A stretch of DNA of 64,000 nt from Longitalea arenae (GTDB lineage: Bacteria; Bacteroidota; Bacteroidia; Chitinophagales; Chitinophagaceae). The first letter of the stretch is position 1. Every line of letters starts with the position of its first letter. This document shows positions 25,483 through 33,421 of the stretch, piece by piece. The translations under genes and the position numbers were made by a program. The notes under the pieces were generated by a model. That model was not told where the DNA came from and ran no database searches. It worked only from the letters and a program-made list of their open reading frames with translations. The stretch is from the NCBI RefSeq assembly GCF_016924755.1, contig NZ_JAFFJX010000008.1, positions 310,001-374,000 on the forward strand. The letters are read 5' to 3'.

Positions 25483-26448
25483 TTAGATATTACTAAATAG
25501 TTGGCCTTTTATAAAGCCATAATTCGCTGCAAAACGGCCAGGCATGAGAATGCCATTAACTATCAGGGTGTGAATGTTGATCGCTTCATTATTATTACAT
25601 GCGACCATTAGCGACGGGGAAGTATCGAGGATCGTCCCGGCAAGGTGAACGTCATTGCCGGATCTTCCATTAGCGATAGGATCGGGAACACGATGTGCAA
25701 TGGCTGGATGATCAACCGGCTCTGCGTCAGAGATCCGCACTTCAAAACCATTGTAAAAACTGATGGCGCCATTGTTCCAGGGATTGCAGGCTCTTACCAG
25801 GTTGCAGATCGCTGTTGCGCTCATGGTTGGCCAGCTAATGCAAACTTCCTGGATTTTTGGCCGTTTAAAATAGGCCGATCTTCGTTCATCCTGCTCCTTA
25901 ACAGGTATTGGCTGGGCCTGCTTTTTCAATTGAAGCAGGTGATTAACCCCTTCCACCAGATAATAACTCATCAGCTGATGCACATAGCCGTAACTGAAAA
26001 AAGCTTCGTTTGCATATTCTTTTGTCCATGCTATGGGGCCAGCATCGAGCCGCTCATTAATGCGATGGATGGTAATCGCCAGTGTCGGAGCGCTGTTTTT
26101 TAATTGCCAGAATACAGGGTTAGGTCCCCTGTACTCCGGCAAATGGCCAAAATGCACATTATAAATATGGGGCATGACTGTGGCTAACCGGTTTGTGCGG
26201 ATGATGCGGTCATAGCCAATAACAAATACAATGTCGGGTTCCTCTGCTGCTGCCCAATCGTATACAGACTGTCCGCTGCTTTTCTCGTGCATACAGGTAA
26301 TACCTGCTCCTGCACAAAAAGCAGCAACAGCGCCTTTATCATAAACCGCCGGTTCTGCAGAATAGACAATAAGATCTTCTCCTGCAGATCTCAGGTAGTT
26401 CAAAAGCGGCAAACAAAGTGTTGAGTTTGAAACAATGCCTGTTCTCAT
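25483..26448 (-). CDS. Methionyl-tRNA formyltransferase-like protein
   Basis: 321 residues with the full FMT layout. The N-terminal formyltransferase fold carries the catalytic Asn-x-His (IYNVHFGHLPEYRGPNP) and Asp (INERLDAGPIAW), followed by a C-terminal FMT-like domain (VRACNPWNNGAISFYNGFEV). Sequence outside the core is divergent. Its place between a phage-tail-collar gene (29 bp upstream) and a T9SS gene (13 bp downstream) argues against housekeeping fmt and suggests a formyl transfer to a sugar, amine or peptide. The substrate is unknown. Confidence 0.8.
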   Translation of the reverse strand: MRTGIVSNSTLCLPLLNYLRSAGEDLIVYSAEPAVYDKGAVAAFCAGAGITCMHEKSSGQSVYDWAAAEEPDIVFVIGYDRIIRTNRLATVMPHIYNVHFGHLPEYRGPNPVFWQLKNSAPTLAITIHRINERLDAGPIAWTKEYANEAFFSYGYVHQLMSYYLVEGVNHLLQLKKQAQPIPVKEQDERRSAYFKRPKIQEVCISWPTMSATAICNLVRACNPWNNGAISFYNGFEVRISDAEPVDHPAIAHRVPDPIANGRSGNDVHLAGTILDTSPSLMVACNNNEAINIHTLIVNGILMPGRFAANYGFIKGQLFSNI

Positions 26449-26477
26449 AAATTATTACAGGCCTAATCAGCAGTTCC

Positions 26478-27014
26478 TTAATTCCTTGAAGGGAAGATAC
26501 CTTGTGTGCAAATAATGTAATTCATACCGAGCGAAGGCTGAATGTTTACGTGTGGTTGGCTGCCACCGGTAATAGCTATGCTATTAGCAGCCAATGTACC
26601 GCCTGGCGCTCCATTATATGTATTTACAGGTATTTCGTCAGCGCCAAACTGCGCATTTGCATTGGCGAGAAAATTATTACTGGCAGTACCTGTATCTGCA
26701 GCTCCCGTGCTTACCTCAACAAGATGATTATGTGCAGGCATTTGTGTAACGGTCAGACTGACATTCTCTACACCTTCCACCTGCCCAAGATCCCAGGTAC
26801 TCAATCCTGGCCCAGCTCCGGTTCCAACTGGCACCCTACCACGAAGGTCCGGCAATCCAAATGTAGTTTGACCGTTACCACCATAAGTTGTTCCAAGAAT
26901 AGAGAATAACGCCGTGTTTTGTGCGATTGATAAAAGCTGGCCCTGGCAGAACGCCCAACCGCGGGGAGCAAAGTTACCGGCAAATAAAACGACTTGACCA
27001 ATATAACCCTCCAT
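26478..27014 (-). CDS. Phage-tail-collar-domain protein (microcystin-dependent protein family)
   Basis: 178 residues from ATG 27014; the open frame continues 23 codons upstream but that extension is non-homologous. Starts MEGYIGQVVLFAGNFAPRGW, then FCQGQLLSIAQNTALFSILG, GLPDLRGRVPVG and NHLVE, and ends with NIQPSLGMNYIICTQGIFPS. This is the tail-collar layout of the Mdp family, which in Bacteroidota is found in chromosomal clusters outside phages. No other tail genes are near. Role unknown; an adhesive trimer is a guess. Confidence 0.88.
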   Translation of the reverse strand: MEGYIGQVVLFAGNFAPRGWAFCQGQLLSIAQNTALFSILGTTYGGNGQTTFGLPDLRGRVPVGTGAGPGLSTWDLGQVEGVENVSLTVTQMPAHNHLVEVSTGAADTGTASNNFLANANAQFGADEIPVNTYNGAPGGTLAANSIAITGGSQPHVNIQPSLGMNYIICTQGIFPSRN

Positions 27015-27224
27015 GAGACGTAGTTTAATGGTGAAAAAATGGTTTTTTAAAATTAGGATAATTATATATTCGAAGTACATCAATAAAATTGATAATGATC
27101 ATGTTTTCACTTATGTGTTAGTGTTGTATTAATAGAAGAGCAGCGTGAATTGACATATATCAAAATTGTTTTTCTGCGATCAACTTTTGGCGCCAAAGCG
27201 TTTACCTTAGTACAAAATACCAAC

Positions 27225-27743
27225 ATGAAAAAATATTGCTCGCTCGCCATACTGGGCCTGCTGTTACTCGCTGCCTGCGAAAATGCTGCCACCGATAATA
27301 CGGGCAACACGGATAATACGGCTAACAATACCAGGAACGACTCCGCCGCCGCATTTGATCTATCAAAAGCCAGAGCAGCCATCGAAAATGATAATGCGAA
27401 ATTTATGGAAGAAGCACGAAGAGGCGACTCAAACGCCCTGGCGGCGCATTATGCATCTGATGGATGGTTGATGTTCAACAACGCTGAACCTTTTAAAGGG
27501 AAAGACATTGTTTCGGCCTGGGGTAGCGCCATCAGAATGGGCATGAAAGACCTGAAGATCACTACCCAGGATGTGGTGGGCAGTGCCGAAGTGCTGGCCG
27601 AAACCGGAACCTATGAAATGATCGGTGCTAACAATAAAACAATCGACAAAGGCAAATACGTAGTGGTATGGAAGCCCGAAAACGGCACCTGGAAGATCTA
27701 CCGCGATATCGGGAACAGCAGCATGCCCATGAAAAAGCCCTAA
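27225..27743 (+). CDS. NTF2-like (DUF4440/SnoaL-type) lipoprotein
   Basis: 172 residues from ATG 27225. Lipoprotein signal with lipobox LAAC (Cys18), then an Asn/Asp/Thr-rich linker. A domain of about 125 residues (ALAAHYASDGWLMFNNAEPF to KGKYVVVWKPENGTWKIYRD) has the cone-shaped NTF2 pattern. The role is unknown; members include enzymes and binding proteins. The in-frame sequence upstream of 27225 lacks a signal peptide and is not used. Confidence 0.82.
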   Translation: MKKYCSLAILGLLLLAACENAATDNTGNTDNTANNTRNDSAAAFDLSKARAAIENDNAKFMEEARRGDSNALAAHYASDGWLMFNNAEPFKGKDIVSAWGSAIRMGMKDLKITTQDVVGSAEVLAETGTYEMIGANNKTIDKGKYVVVWKPENGTWKIYRDIGNSSMPMKKP

Positions 27744-27827
27744 TTTATTTCTGCAAAATCGTTTTTTATCTGGCAAAAAACACATACTTTCAAAGTAAAT
27801 TAGAAGTAAACCCTTTCCTCCTACAGT

Positions 27828-28391
27828 ATGTTTGCCAGCGCTTCCTCACATAGCGGAAATGAATTGTGCCTCCAACGGGATGGCATGGCTGCATTTGAAC
27901 TTTTGTATAAAGAATACTGGTACCAATTATATTGTGTGGCTTTTAAATACACCGGTTCTGGCCCCGATGCCGAAGAACTGGTTCAAAACCTCTTTGAAAA
28001 AATATGGCGTAACCGCGCCACTTTACAGGTAAAGAACTGGGGCGCCTTTCTCACGGTATCGCTGAGAAATATGGTCATAGATTTTCACCGCCAGCAGGCG
28101 GTGAAAAATAAGTTCCTGGAAAATTATCAACCCGGTGCCGCCACAGCCAGTATGGCGGAGGAACTTGAACAGGAGCAACTCCTGGTACTGATCGAAAACC
28201 ACCTGCACGAACTGCCCGAGAAAACGCAAACCATTTTTAAACTGAGCCGCTATGAACATAAATCGGTAAAGGAAATTGCCGGTCATATGCAACTCACCGA
28301 AAAAGCCGTTGAATACCACATCACTAAATCACTCAAACTGCTTCGCCAGCATTTACGGAATTACCTGAACACTTACTTTACATTGTTGTAG
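27828..28391 (+). CDS. ECF RNA polymerase sigma factor (Bacteroidota SusC/D-linked family)
   Basis: 187 residues. Region 2 contains FELLYKEYWYQLYCVAFKYT, DAEELVQNLFEKIW and LRNMVIDF. Region 4 contains LHELPEKTQTIFKLSRYEHK and VKEIAGHMQLTEKAVEYHI. It is followed by a FecR-type anti-sigma gene, SusC and SusD. In this arrangement the sigma factor is released when the TonB-dependent receptor binds its ligand and then transcribes the locus. A repeat array starts directly after its stop. Confidence 0.93.
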   Translation: MFASASSHSGNELCLQRDGMAAFELLYKEYWYQLYCVAFKYTGSGPDAEELVQNLFEKIWRNRATLQVKNWGAFLTVSLRNMVIDFHRQQAVKNKFLENYQPGAATASMAEELEQEQLLVLIENHLHELPEKTQTIFKLSRYEHKSVKEIAGHMQLTEKAVEYHITKSLKLLRQHLRNYLNTYFTLL

Positions 28392-28525
28392 GTCACTGGC
28401 AGTTGGCAGGTAGCAGTTGGCAATTCACCATTGGCAATTCACCATTGACCATTCACCATTGACCATGCAGTGGGCAGTGGGCAGTTGGCAATTCACCATT
28501 GACCATTCACCATTCACCGCTCTCT
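28388..28525. repeat. GCAGTTG and ACCATTC/ACCATTG heptamer arrays
   Basis: About eighteen heptamers in alternating blocks: GGCAGTT/GCAGTTG, then TTCACCA/TTGACCA, repeated twice. It starts at the stop codon of the sigma factor gene (28391) and fills most of the gap to the anti-sigma gene. Confidence 0.88.
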
Positions 28526-28592
28526 TCAAAAAAATCTTTCACAATATTTTAGGGATCACCTTCAAAACTACGTCATATAATAAACACCGTTA

Positions 28593-29660
28593 TTGAGCCA
28601 GTCGAACTTTGATGACCTATTACAAAAATACCTTGCAGGCAAGTGCAGTTCAGCAGAAGAAAAGCTTGTACTGGAATGGTATGAAACCTTGATCCGGAAC
28701 AGCAACCTGCATCTATCAGAGGCCGACAGATCACTGATCGAAGCGCGGCTCTGGAACAAGATCCGCGCCAATGTGCAGGAGCAGCCGGCGCCGGTGAGCC
28801 GCCAACCAATCACCACGCGCATGTGGTATCGCATCGCCGCTGCAGCCGCCATCCTGCTCCTGATCGCTACAGCCATCCTGTTCTACCGGCAACAACCCGT
28901 TAAAAACCTTCCGCTGGCCCTGATCGCCCGGCAGGCGGGGTACGACAGCGCGCTCAATACAACCAGGCAGCAACGGCTGGTGCAACTGGCAGACAGTACC
29001 CTCATCACGCTGCAACCCGGCGCCATCGTGTATTTTCCAACGGTGTTTACGGGAACAACCCGCGAGATCTATTTGCAGGGCAGCGCTTTTTTCAATGTGC
29101 ACCATGATGAAAGGAAACATTTCAAGGTGCACCTGAACGATGCATTAACCACAGAAGTGCTGGGCACCAGCTTTCATATCACACAACATATTAGCGACCG
29201 GAAAATAGAAGTGGCAGTCGTTACAGGAAAAGTGATGGTGTATAAACAGCAGCCAAGTGAAAACCGAACCGGCCAGGACAGCAGTGCAGGTATAGTGCTC
29301 ACCCCAAACAAAAAACTAACTTTCAATGCTGTTTCCGATCAAATGATCACCGGTCTGGTTGCCGATCCCCAACCCCTGTCAAATAGAAAACCACAACCGG
29401 TTACCGGCAGCCAGCCAGTGAAAGAACCGTTTGTATTCGAAGAAACGCCTTTACAGCAGTTGGTAGAAACCCTGAGCGATGCATATGGCATTTTGATAAC
29501 CATAGAAAACGAATCTTTGGGCAGGCGTCATTTTACCGGAAACCTTTCATCGTATAGCCTCTTCACCCAGTTGGAATATATCTGTAGGTCAACACAAACC
29601 TACTACGAGATAAACGGCACACAAATAATTATAAAAGAAACCAGAGCAGGCGATCAATAG
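28593..29660 (+). CDS. FecR-family anti-sigma factor
   Basis: 355 residues. The start is TTG 28593; it is needed because the family-typical N-terminus (SNFDDLLQKYLAGKCSSAEE) lies before the first ATG. The N-terminal cytoplasmic part binds the sigma factor. One membrane helix (about 76-96, IAAAAAILLLIATAILFY) is followed by the periplasmic FecR domain (RLVQLADSTLITLQPGA, FNVHHDERKHFKVHLND, VLGTSFHI) and a C-terminal STN-like part. It should transmit the signal from the SusC-type receptor to the sigma factor upstream. Confidence 0.92.
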   Translation: MSQSNFDDLLQKYLAGKCSSAEEKLVLEWYETLIRNSNLHLSEADRSLIEARLWNKIRANVQEQPAPVSRQPITTRMWYRIAAAAAILLLIATAILFYRQQPVKNLPLALIARQAGYDSALNTTRQQRLVQLADSTLITLQPGAIVYFPTVFTGTTREIYLQGSAFFNVHHDERKHFKVHLNDALTTEVLGTSFHITQHISDRKIEVAVVTGKVMVYKQQPSENRTGQDSSAGIVLTPNKKLTFNAVSDQMITGLVADPQPLSNRKPQPVTGSQPVKEPFVFEETPLQQLVETLSDAYGILITIENESLGRRHFTGNLSSYSLFTQLEYICRSTQTYYEINGTQIIIKETRAGDQ

Positions 29661-29810
29661 CACCTGTTATTTCATCACTTAAAATCTGTTGAACCGAAAA
29701 CACCGGGCCACCCGTGGTATGTGTTGCGCTGCATAATGCGGACAGGCCCTCCTATTGTTATGTAAAACCAAAACTGCGAACCTATTTACTGATTGAAAAA
29801 AATCTTCACT

Positions 29811-32800
29811 ATGAGAAAAGAACGATTGCAATTCGGGATCGTTGCACGCCTCCTTTTGTGGCAACTGATCTTCATCATTACCTGCAGCAATACAGTACAG
29901 GCCCATGCACAAAATGTGCTCGACAAAAAGATCAACCTCAGCATAGAACAGGTTGAAGTAAAAAAAGTACTTAAAGAAATACAACGGCAAACGGGCGTAT
30001 CATTTATTTACAGCAGCGACATCATTAACCTGAACAAAAAAATTTCCTGCCGGCTGGTTAACAGGAAACTCGCTGAGCTTTTTACCAATGTACTCTCACC
30101 GGTAGGCATTCTGTTCAGCGTCATAGACGATAAACAGATCTTGCTTTACAACTCGCCGGCCAGTCCGAAAAAAACAGTTGAACAGGTCTTTTATCACGAA
30201 GCGCCCCCACCCATTACCGTGAGCGGACAGGTACTCAGCGACAAAGGCACGCCCTTGCCTGGCGTATCGGTGATGGTACGTGGCGCCTCTACCGGTACCA
30301 CAACCGACCCCGAAGGGCGGTTCTCTTTACAAGTTCCTTACGCGGAGGCCACCATCGTATTTTCCTTTATCGGCTTTCAGTCCCAAGAAATTGCCCTGCA
30401 GGGACGTACGACACTGGCCGTTTCCCTAAAAGAAGATGCCCAGAATTTAAAAGATGTAGTGATAGTAGGTTATGGTACACAAAAAAAGATGACGGTCACC
30501 GGTGCTGTAGCTGCCATCTCCTCCCGTGAACTGCAGCAAAGTCCAACCGCCAATTTAACCAATGCCCTGGCCGGCAGATTGCCCGGCCTGAACGTTAACC
30601 AGTTTGCCGGCGGCGAACCTGGGGTAGACATCAGCGACATCTATATCCGGGGTATCGGCACTTATGGCAATGCCCGGCCCATCGTAATTGTAGACGGTGT
30701 TGAGCGATCATTGAATTACCTGAGCGCCGACGAAATTGAAAGCTTCACGATCCTTAAAGACGCATCCGCTACGGCTGTATTTGGCGTACGCGGCGCAAAT
30801 GGCGTCATTGTCATTTCAACCAAAAGAGGAAAGGCCTCGGAAAAAGCATCCCTGAACTTTAAAGTATCCGACGGTATAAATACCCCGATCCATTTTCCTG
30901 AATACCTGGGCTCGGCCGATTACGCCATGCTCTATAATGAAGCCAAGATCAATGATAACCCCGGGGTTTCTCCGGGCAACCTGAACCTGTTCACAGAAGA
31001 ACAGATCGAAAATTACAGGAAGGCTAAAGGCGACAATTCCGATGGCCTGGGCTATAACATCGATTATTTCGACTATGCATTCAAACCCGGCTTTCAACAG
31101 GATTATAGCTTAACCATCCAGGGCGGAAGCAATAAAGCCCGGTATTTTATCATGGGTAATTATTTTCAACAGAACGGGAATTACCGGCAAACCATAAATG
31201 ACCCGTATAAGACCCAGGCCATTTTCAAGCGGTATAATTTCCGGTCGAATATCGACGTTGATATTACGCCCTCTTTATACGCCACCCTCATCCTCGGCGC
31301 CCGCTTAACCGACCGCAATGCACCAGGTACTACCGCTAACCGGGTCATTGAAATCGCCAATACCCAGCCTCCTCACTACCCCATCGTGCTGGAGAGCAAC
31401 AACCATCCTGCGAATGCAGCTTACAATGTGAATTTTCCCAATGGCATGTTGTTCGGCACCCAAACCTACCGGTTCAATATGCTGGGCGAATTGTCAAAAA
31501 CCGGTTACCTCAATCAACGCGTCAATTACCTTGATGGAACTTTTATTATGGGGTATAAACTGGACGCGCTCACCAAAGGATTGAAGTTCGAAGGCATGTT
31601 CTCTTATGACCGGCAGGGTGGCTACTGGGTAACACGCTCTGTACCCACCGAGTCGCAAGGCTACCGCGTATATCCCGGTTATGCAACTTTTTATCCAACA
31701 GATGGTGTAGATGTGTATATGAAAGGTGGTCATTATACCGGAGCATACAGCACCCCGCGCCGTTCCACTGATAATACTTTAGGCAATACCTATTCGCGCG
31801 ACGATGAAATTGGCCGAACCTATTACCAGCTTAAACTCGATTACCTGAGAACATTCGGCAAACACAATGTATCGGGATTGATCCTGGCGAACCGTTCGAT
31901 CAGAATAAAAAATAACGAAGTGCCTTTTTGTTACCAGGGAATTTCCGGCCGCCTCACCTATAATTACGACCAGCGTTATCTGCTCGAGTTCAATATGGGC
32001 TACAATGGTTCGGAAAACTTTGGCCCCGGCCGCCGCTATGGCAAATTTCCGGCAGGCTCTGTAGGCTGGGTAGTGAGCAATGAAAGTTTCATGCAGGCTA
32101 CGCAAAACTGGTTAGACCTCTTAAAGATAAGAGGTTCTGTCGGACTGGTAGGCAATGACCAGGCCGGGTCAAACCCCAGTGATAACCGCTTCGGTTACCT
32201 GCAGTTTTACAATAACTCCGGCGACTCCTATAATTTCGGCACGCAAAACAATAATAACCCCGGCGGTATTCGTCCGGGCCGCCTCGCGAACCCGATACTT
32301 ACCTGGGAAAAGGCCAGAAAGATCAACCTGGGTATCGACCTGGAATTTTTAAGCAGAAGACTTACCATTACGGTTGATCTGTTCCAGGAACACCGCTACG
32401 ATATCATAACCGATCTCAGCGGGGCCGATAAACAGGGATTTCCTTCCCTCGTAGGCACCAGCGCTCCGCTCCTGAACGTAGGCATTGTAGACAACAAGGG
32501 CATTGATTTTGAGATCAGCTGGAGCGACAAGATCGGCAGCCACTTCACGTATTCTATACGGCCAAACTTCTCCTTTGCCCGCAACAAGATCAAATACCAG
32601 CGCGAAGTGAATAGAGATTACTCCTGGCAATATCGTACAGGCCGGCCCGTTGGACAACCATTTGTTTACCTGTTCGATGGATTTATCAACAGCCAGAAAG
32701 AAGCCGATGACCTGAATCAAATGAATAATGGTACCGGCTTTCAAAAATGGGGTACAGTGTTACCGGGTGATGTAAAGTATGTTGATATTGATGGCGACGG

Positions 32801-33347
32801 TCAGATCACTGATCTCAATGACCGGGTAGCCAGAGGTTATCCGCGGGTACCTGAAATTCAGTTTGGGATTCCCATGAGCTTCCGCTTTAAGTCATTCGAT
32901 CTGAGCATCCTGTTCCAGGGCGCTACCCATACTTCACTGTTACTGGGCGGACCAGCCACCTATGATTTTCCGATTTACCAGAACGATGAAGTGGGCAAGG
33001 TAAAACCCATGCACCTGCAACGCTGGACGCCCGAAACCGCTGCAAGCGCCAAATACCCGGCCCTGCATTATGGCAAATACGACAACAACAAACAATACAA
33101 CAGCAGCCTGTTCCTGTACAATGCCCAATACCTGCGCTTAAAGAATTTTGAAGTAGGCTACTACCTGCCTACCCGGTGGATGAAGCGGGCAGGACTGCAA
33201 AGGACCCGGGTATACATTCAGGGCATGAACATGGTAACCTTCGACAACCTGAAAACAGTTGATGTTGACCCCGAAACCAACGATGCCAATGGCAACTGGT
33301 ACCCGATCATGAAAGTGGTGAATTTCGGGCTTGATATTACATTGTAA
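29811..33347 (+). CDS. SusC/RagA-type TonB-dependent outer-membrane receptor with STN domain
   Basis: 1178 residues from ATG 29811; a TTG six codons upstream is in frame. Order: signal peptide (LLLWQLIFIITCSNTVQAHA), STN signalling domain (about 40-115), carboxypeptidase-D-like domain (about 135-215, SGQVLSDKGTPLPGVSVMVR), plug with VVIVGYGTQKK and the SusC signature IVIVDGVERSLN / RGANGVIVISTKRG, then a 22-strand barrel. The STN domain fits signalling to the FecR/sigma pair encoded upstream. It imports an oligomer with the SusD lipoprotein encoded next; no glycosidase or protease gene nearby identifies the substrate. Confidence 0.95.
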   Translation: MRKERLQFGIVARLLLWQLIFIITCSNTVQAHAQNVLDKKINLSIEQVEVKKVLKEIQRQTGVSFIYSSDIINLNKKISCRLVNRKLAELFTNVLSPVGILFSVIDDKQILLYNSPASPKKTVEQVFYHEAPPPITVSGQVLSDKGTPLPGVSVMVRGASTGTTTDPEGRFSLQVPYAEATIVFSFIGFQSQEIALQGRTTLAVSLKEDAQNLKDVVIVGYGTQKKMTVTGAVAAISSRELQQSPTANLTNALAGRLPGLNVNQFAGGEPGVDISDIYIRGIGTYGNARPIVIVDGVERSLNYLSADEIESFTILKDASATAVFGVRGANGVIVISTKRGKASEKASLNFKVSDGINTPIHFPEYLGSADYAMLYNEAKINDNPGVSPGNLNLFTEEQIENYRKAKGDNSDGLGYNIDYFDYAFKPGFQQDYSLTIQGGSNKARYFIMGNYFQQNGNYRQTINDPYKTQAIFKRYNFRSNIDVDITPSLYATLILGARLTDRNAPGTTANRVIEIANTQPPHYPIVLESNNHPANAAYNVNFPNGMLFGTQTYRFNMLGELSKTGYLNQRVNYLDGTFIMGYKLDALTKGLKFEGMFSYDRQGGYWVTRSVPTESQGYRVYPGYATFYPTDGVDVYMKGGHYTGAYSTPRRSTDNTLGNTYSRDDEIGRTYYQLKLDYLRTFGKHNVSGLILANRSIRIKNNEVPFCYQGISGRLTYNYDQRYLLEFNMGYNGSENFGPGRRYGKFPAGSVGWVVSNESFMQATQNWLDLLKIRGSVGLVGNDQAGSNPSDNRFGYLQFYNNSGDSYNFGTQNNNNPGGIRPGRLANPILTWEKARKINLGIDLEFLSRRLTITVDLFQEHRYDIITDLSGADKQGFPSLVGTSAPLLNVGIVDNKGIDFEISWSDKIGSHFTYSIRPNFSFARNKIKYQREVNRDYSWQYRTGRPVGQPFVYLFDGFINSQKEADDLNQMNNGTGFQKWGTVLPGDVKYVDIDGDGQITDLNDRVARGYPRVPEIQFGIPMSFRFKSFDLSILFQGATHTSLLLGGPATYDFPIYQNDEVGKVKPMHLQRWTPETAASAKYPALHYGKYDNNKQYNSSLFLYNAQYLRLKNFEVGYYLPTRWMKRAGLQRTRVYIQGMNMVTFDNLKTVDVDPETNDANGNWYPIMKVVNFGLDITL

Positions 33348-33354
33348 AACAGTC

Positions 33355-33402
33355 ACCGGTTACCGGTCGCCGGTTACCGGTAACTGGCGACTGGTAACCG
33401 GT
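33355..33402 (+). repeat. Strong hairpin of CCGGTTA heptamers between susC- and susD-like genes
   Basis: ACCGGTTACC plus GGTCGCC (33355-33371) and GGCGACTGG plus TAACCGGT (33386-33402) form a 17-bp stem with one G-U pair and a 14-nt loop that is itself nearly palindromic. It begins 7 bp after the susC-like stop and 20 bp before the susD-like start, and belongs to the same heptamer family as the arrays in the nuo operon. Confidence 0.88.
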
Positions 33403-33421
33403 AACCAATAACTCATCTATT

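Noticed and set aside
26478-27014. Prophage remnant
   Set aside because: Only a single tail-collar domain gene is present, without other structural, lysis or integrase genes; such Mdp genes are commonly chromosomal.
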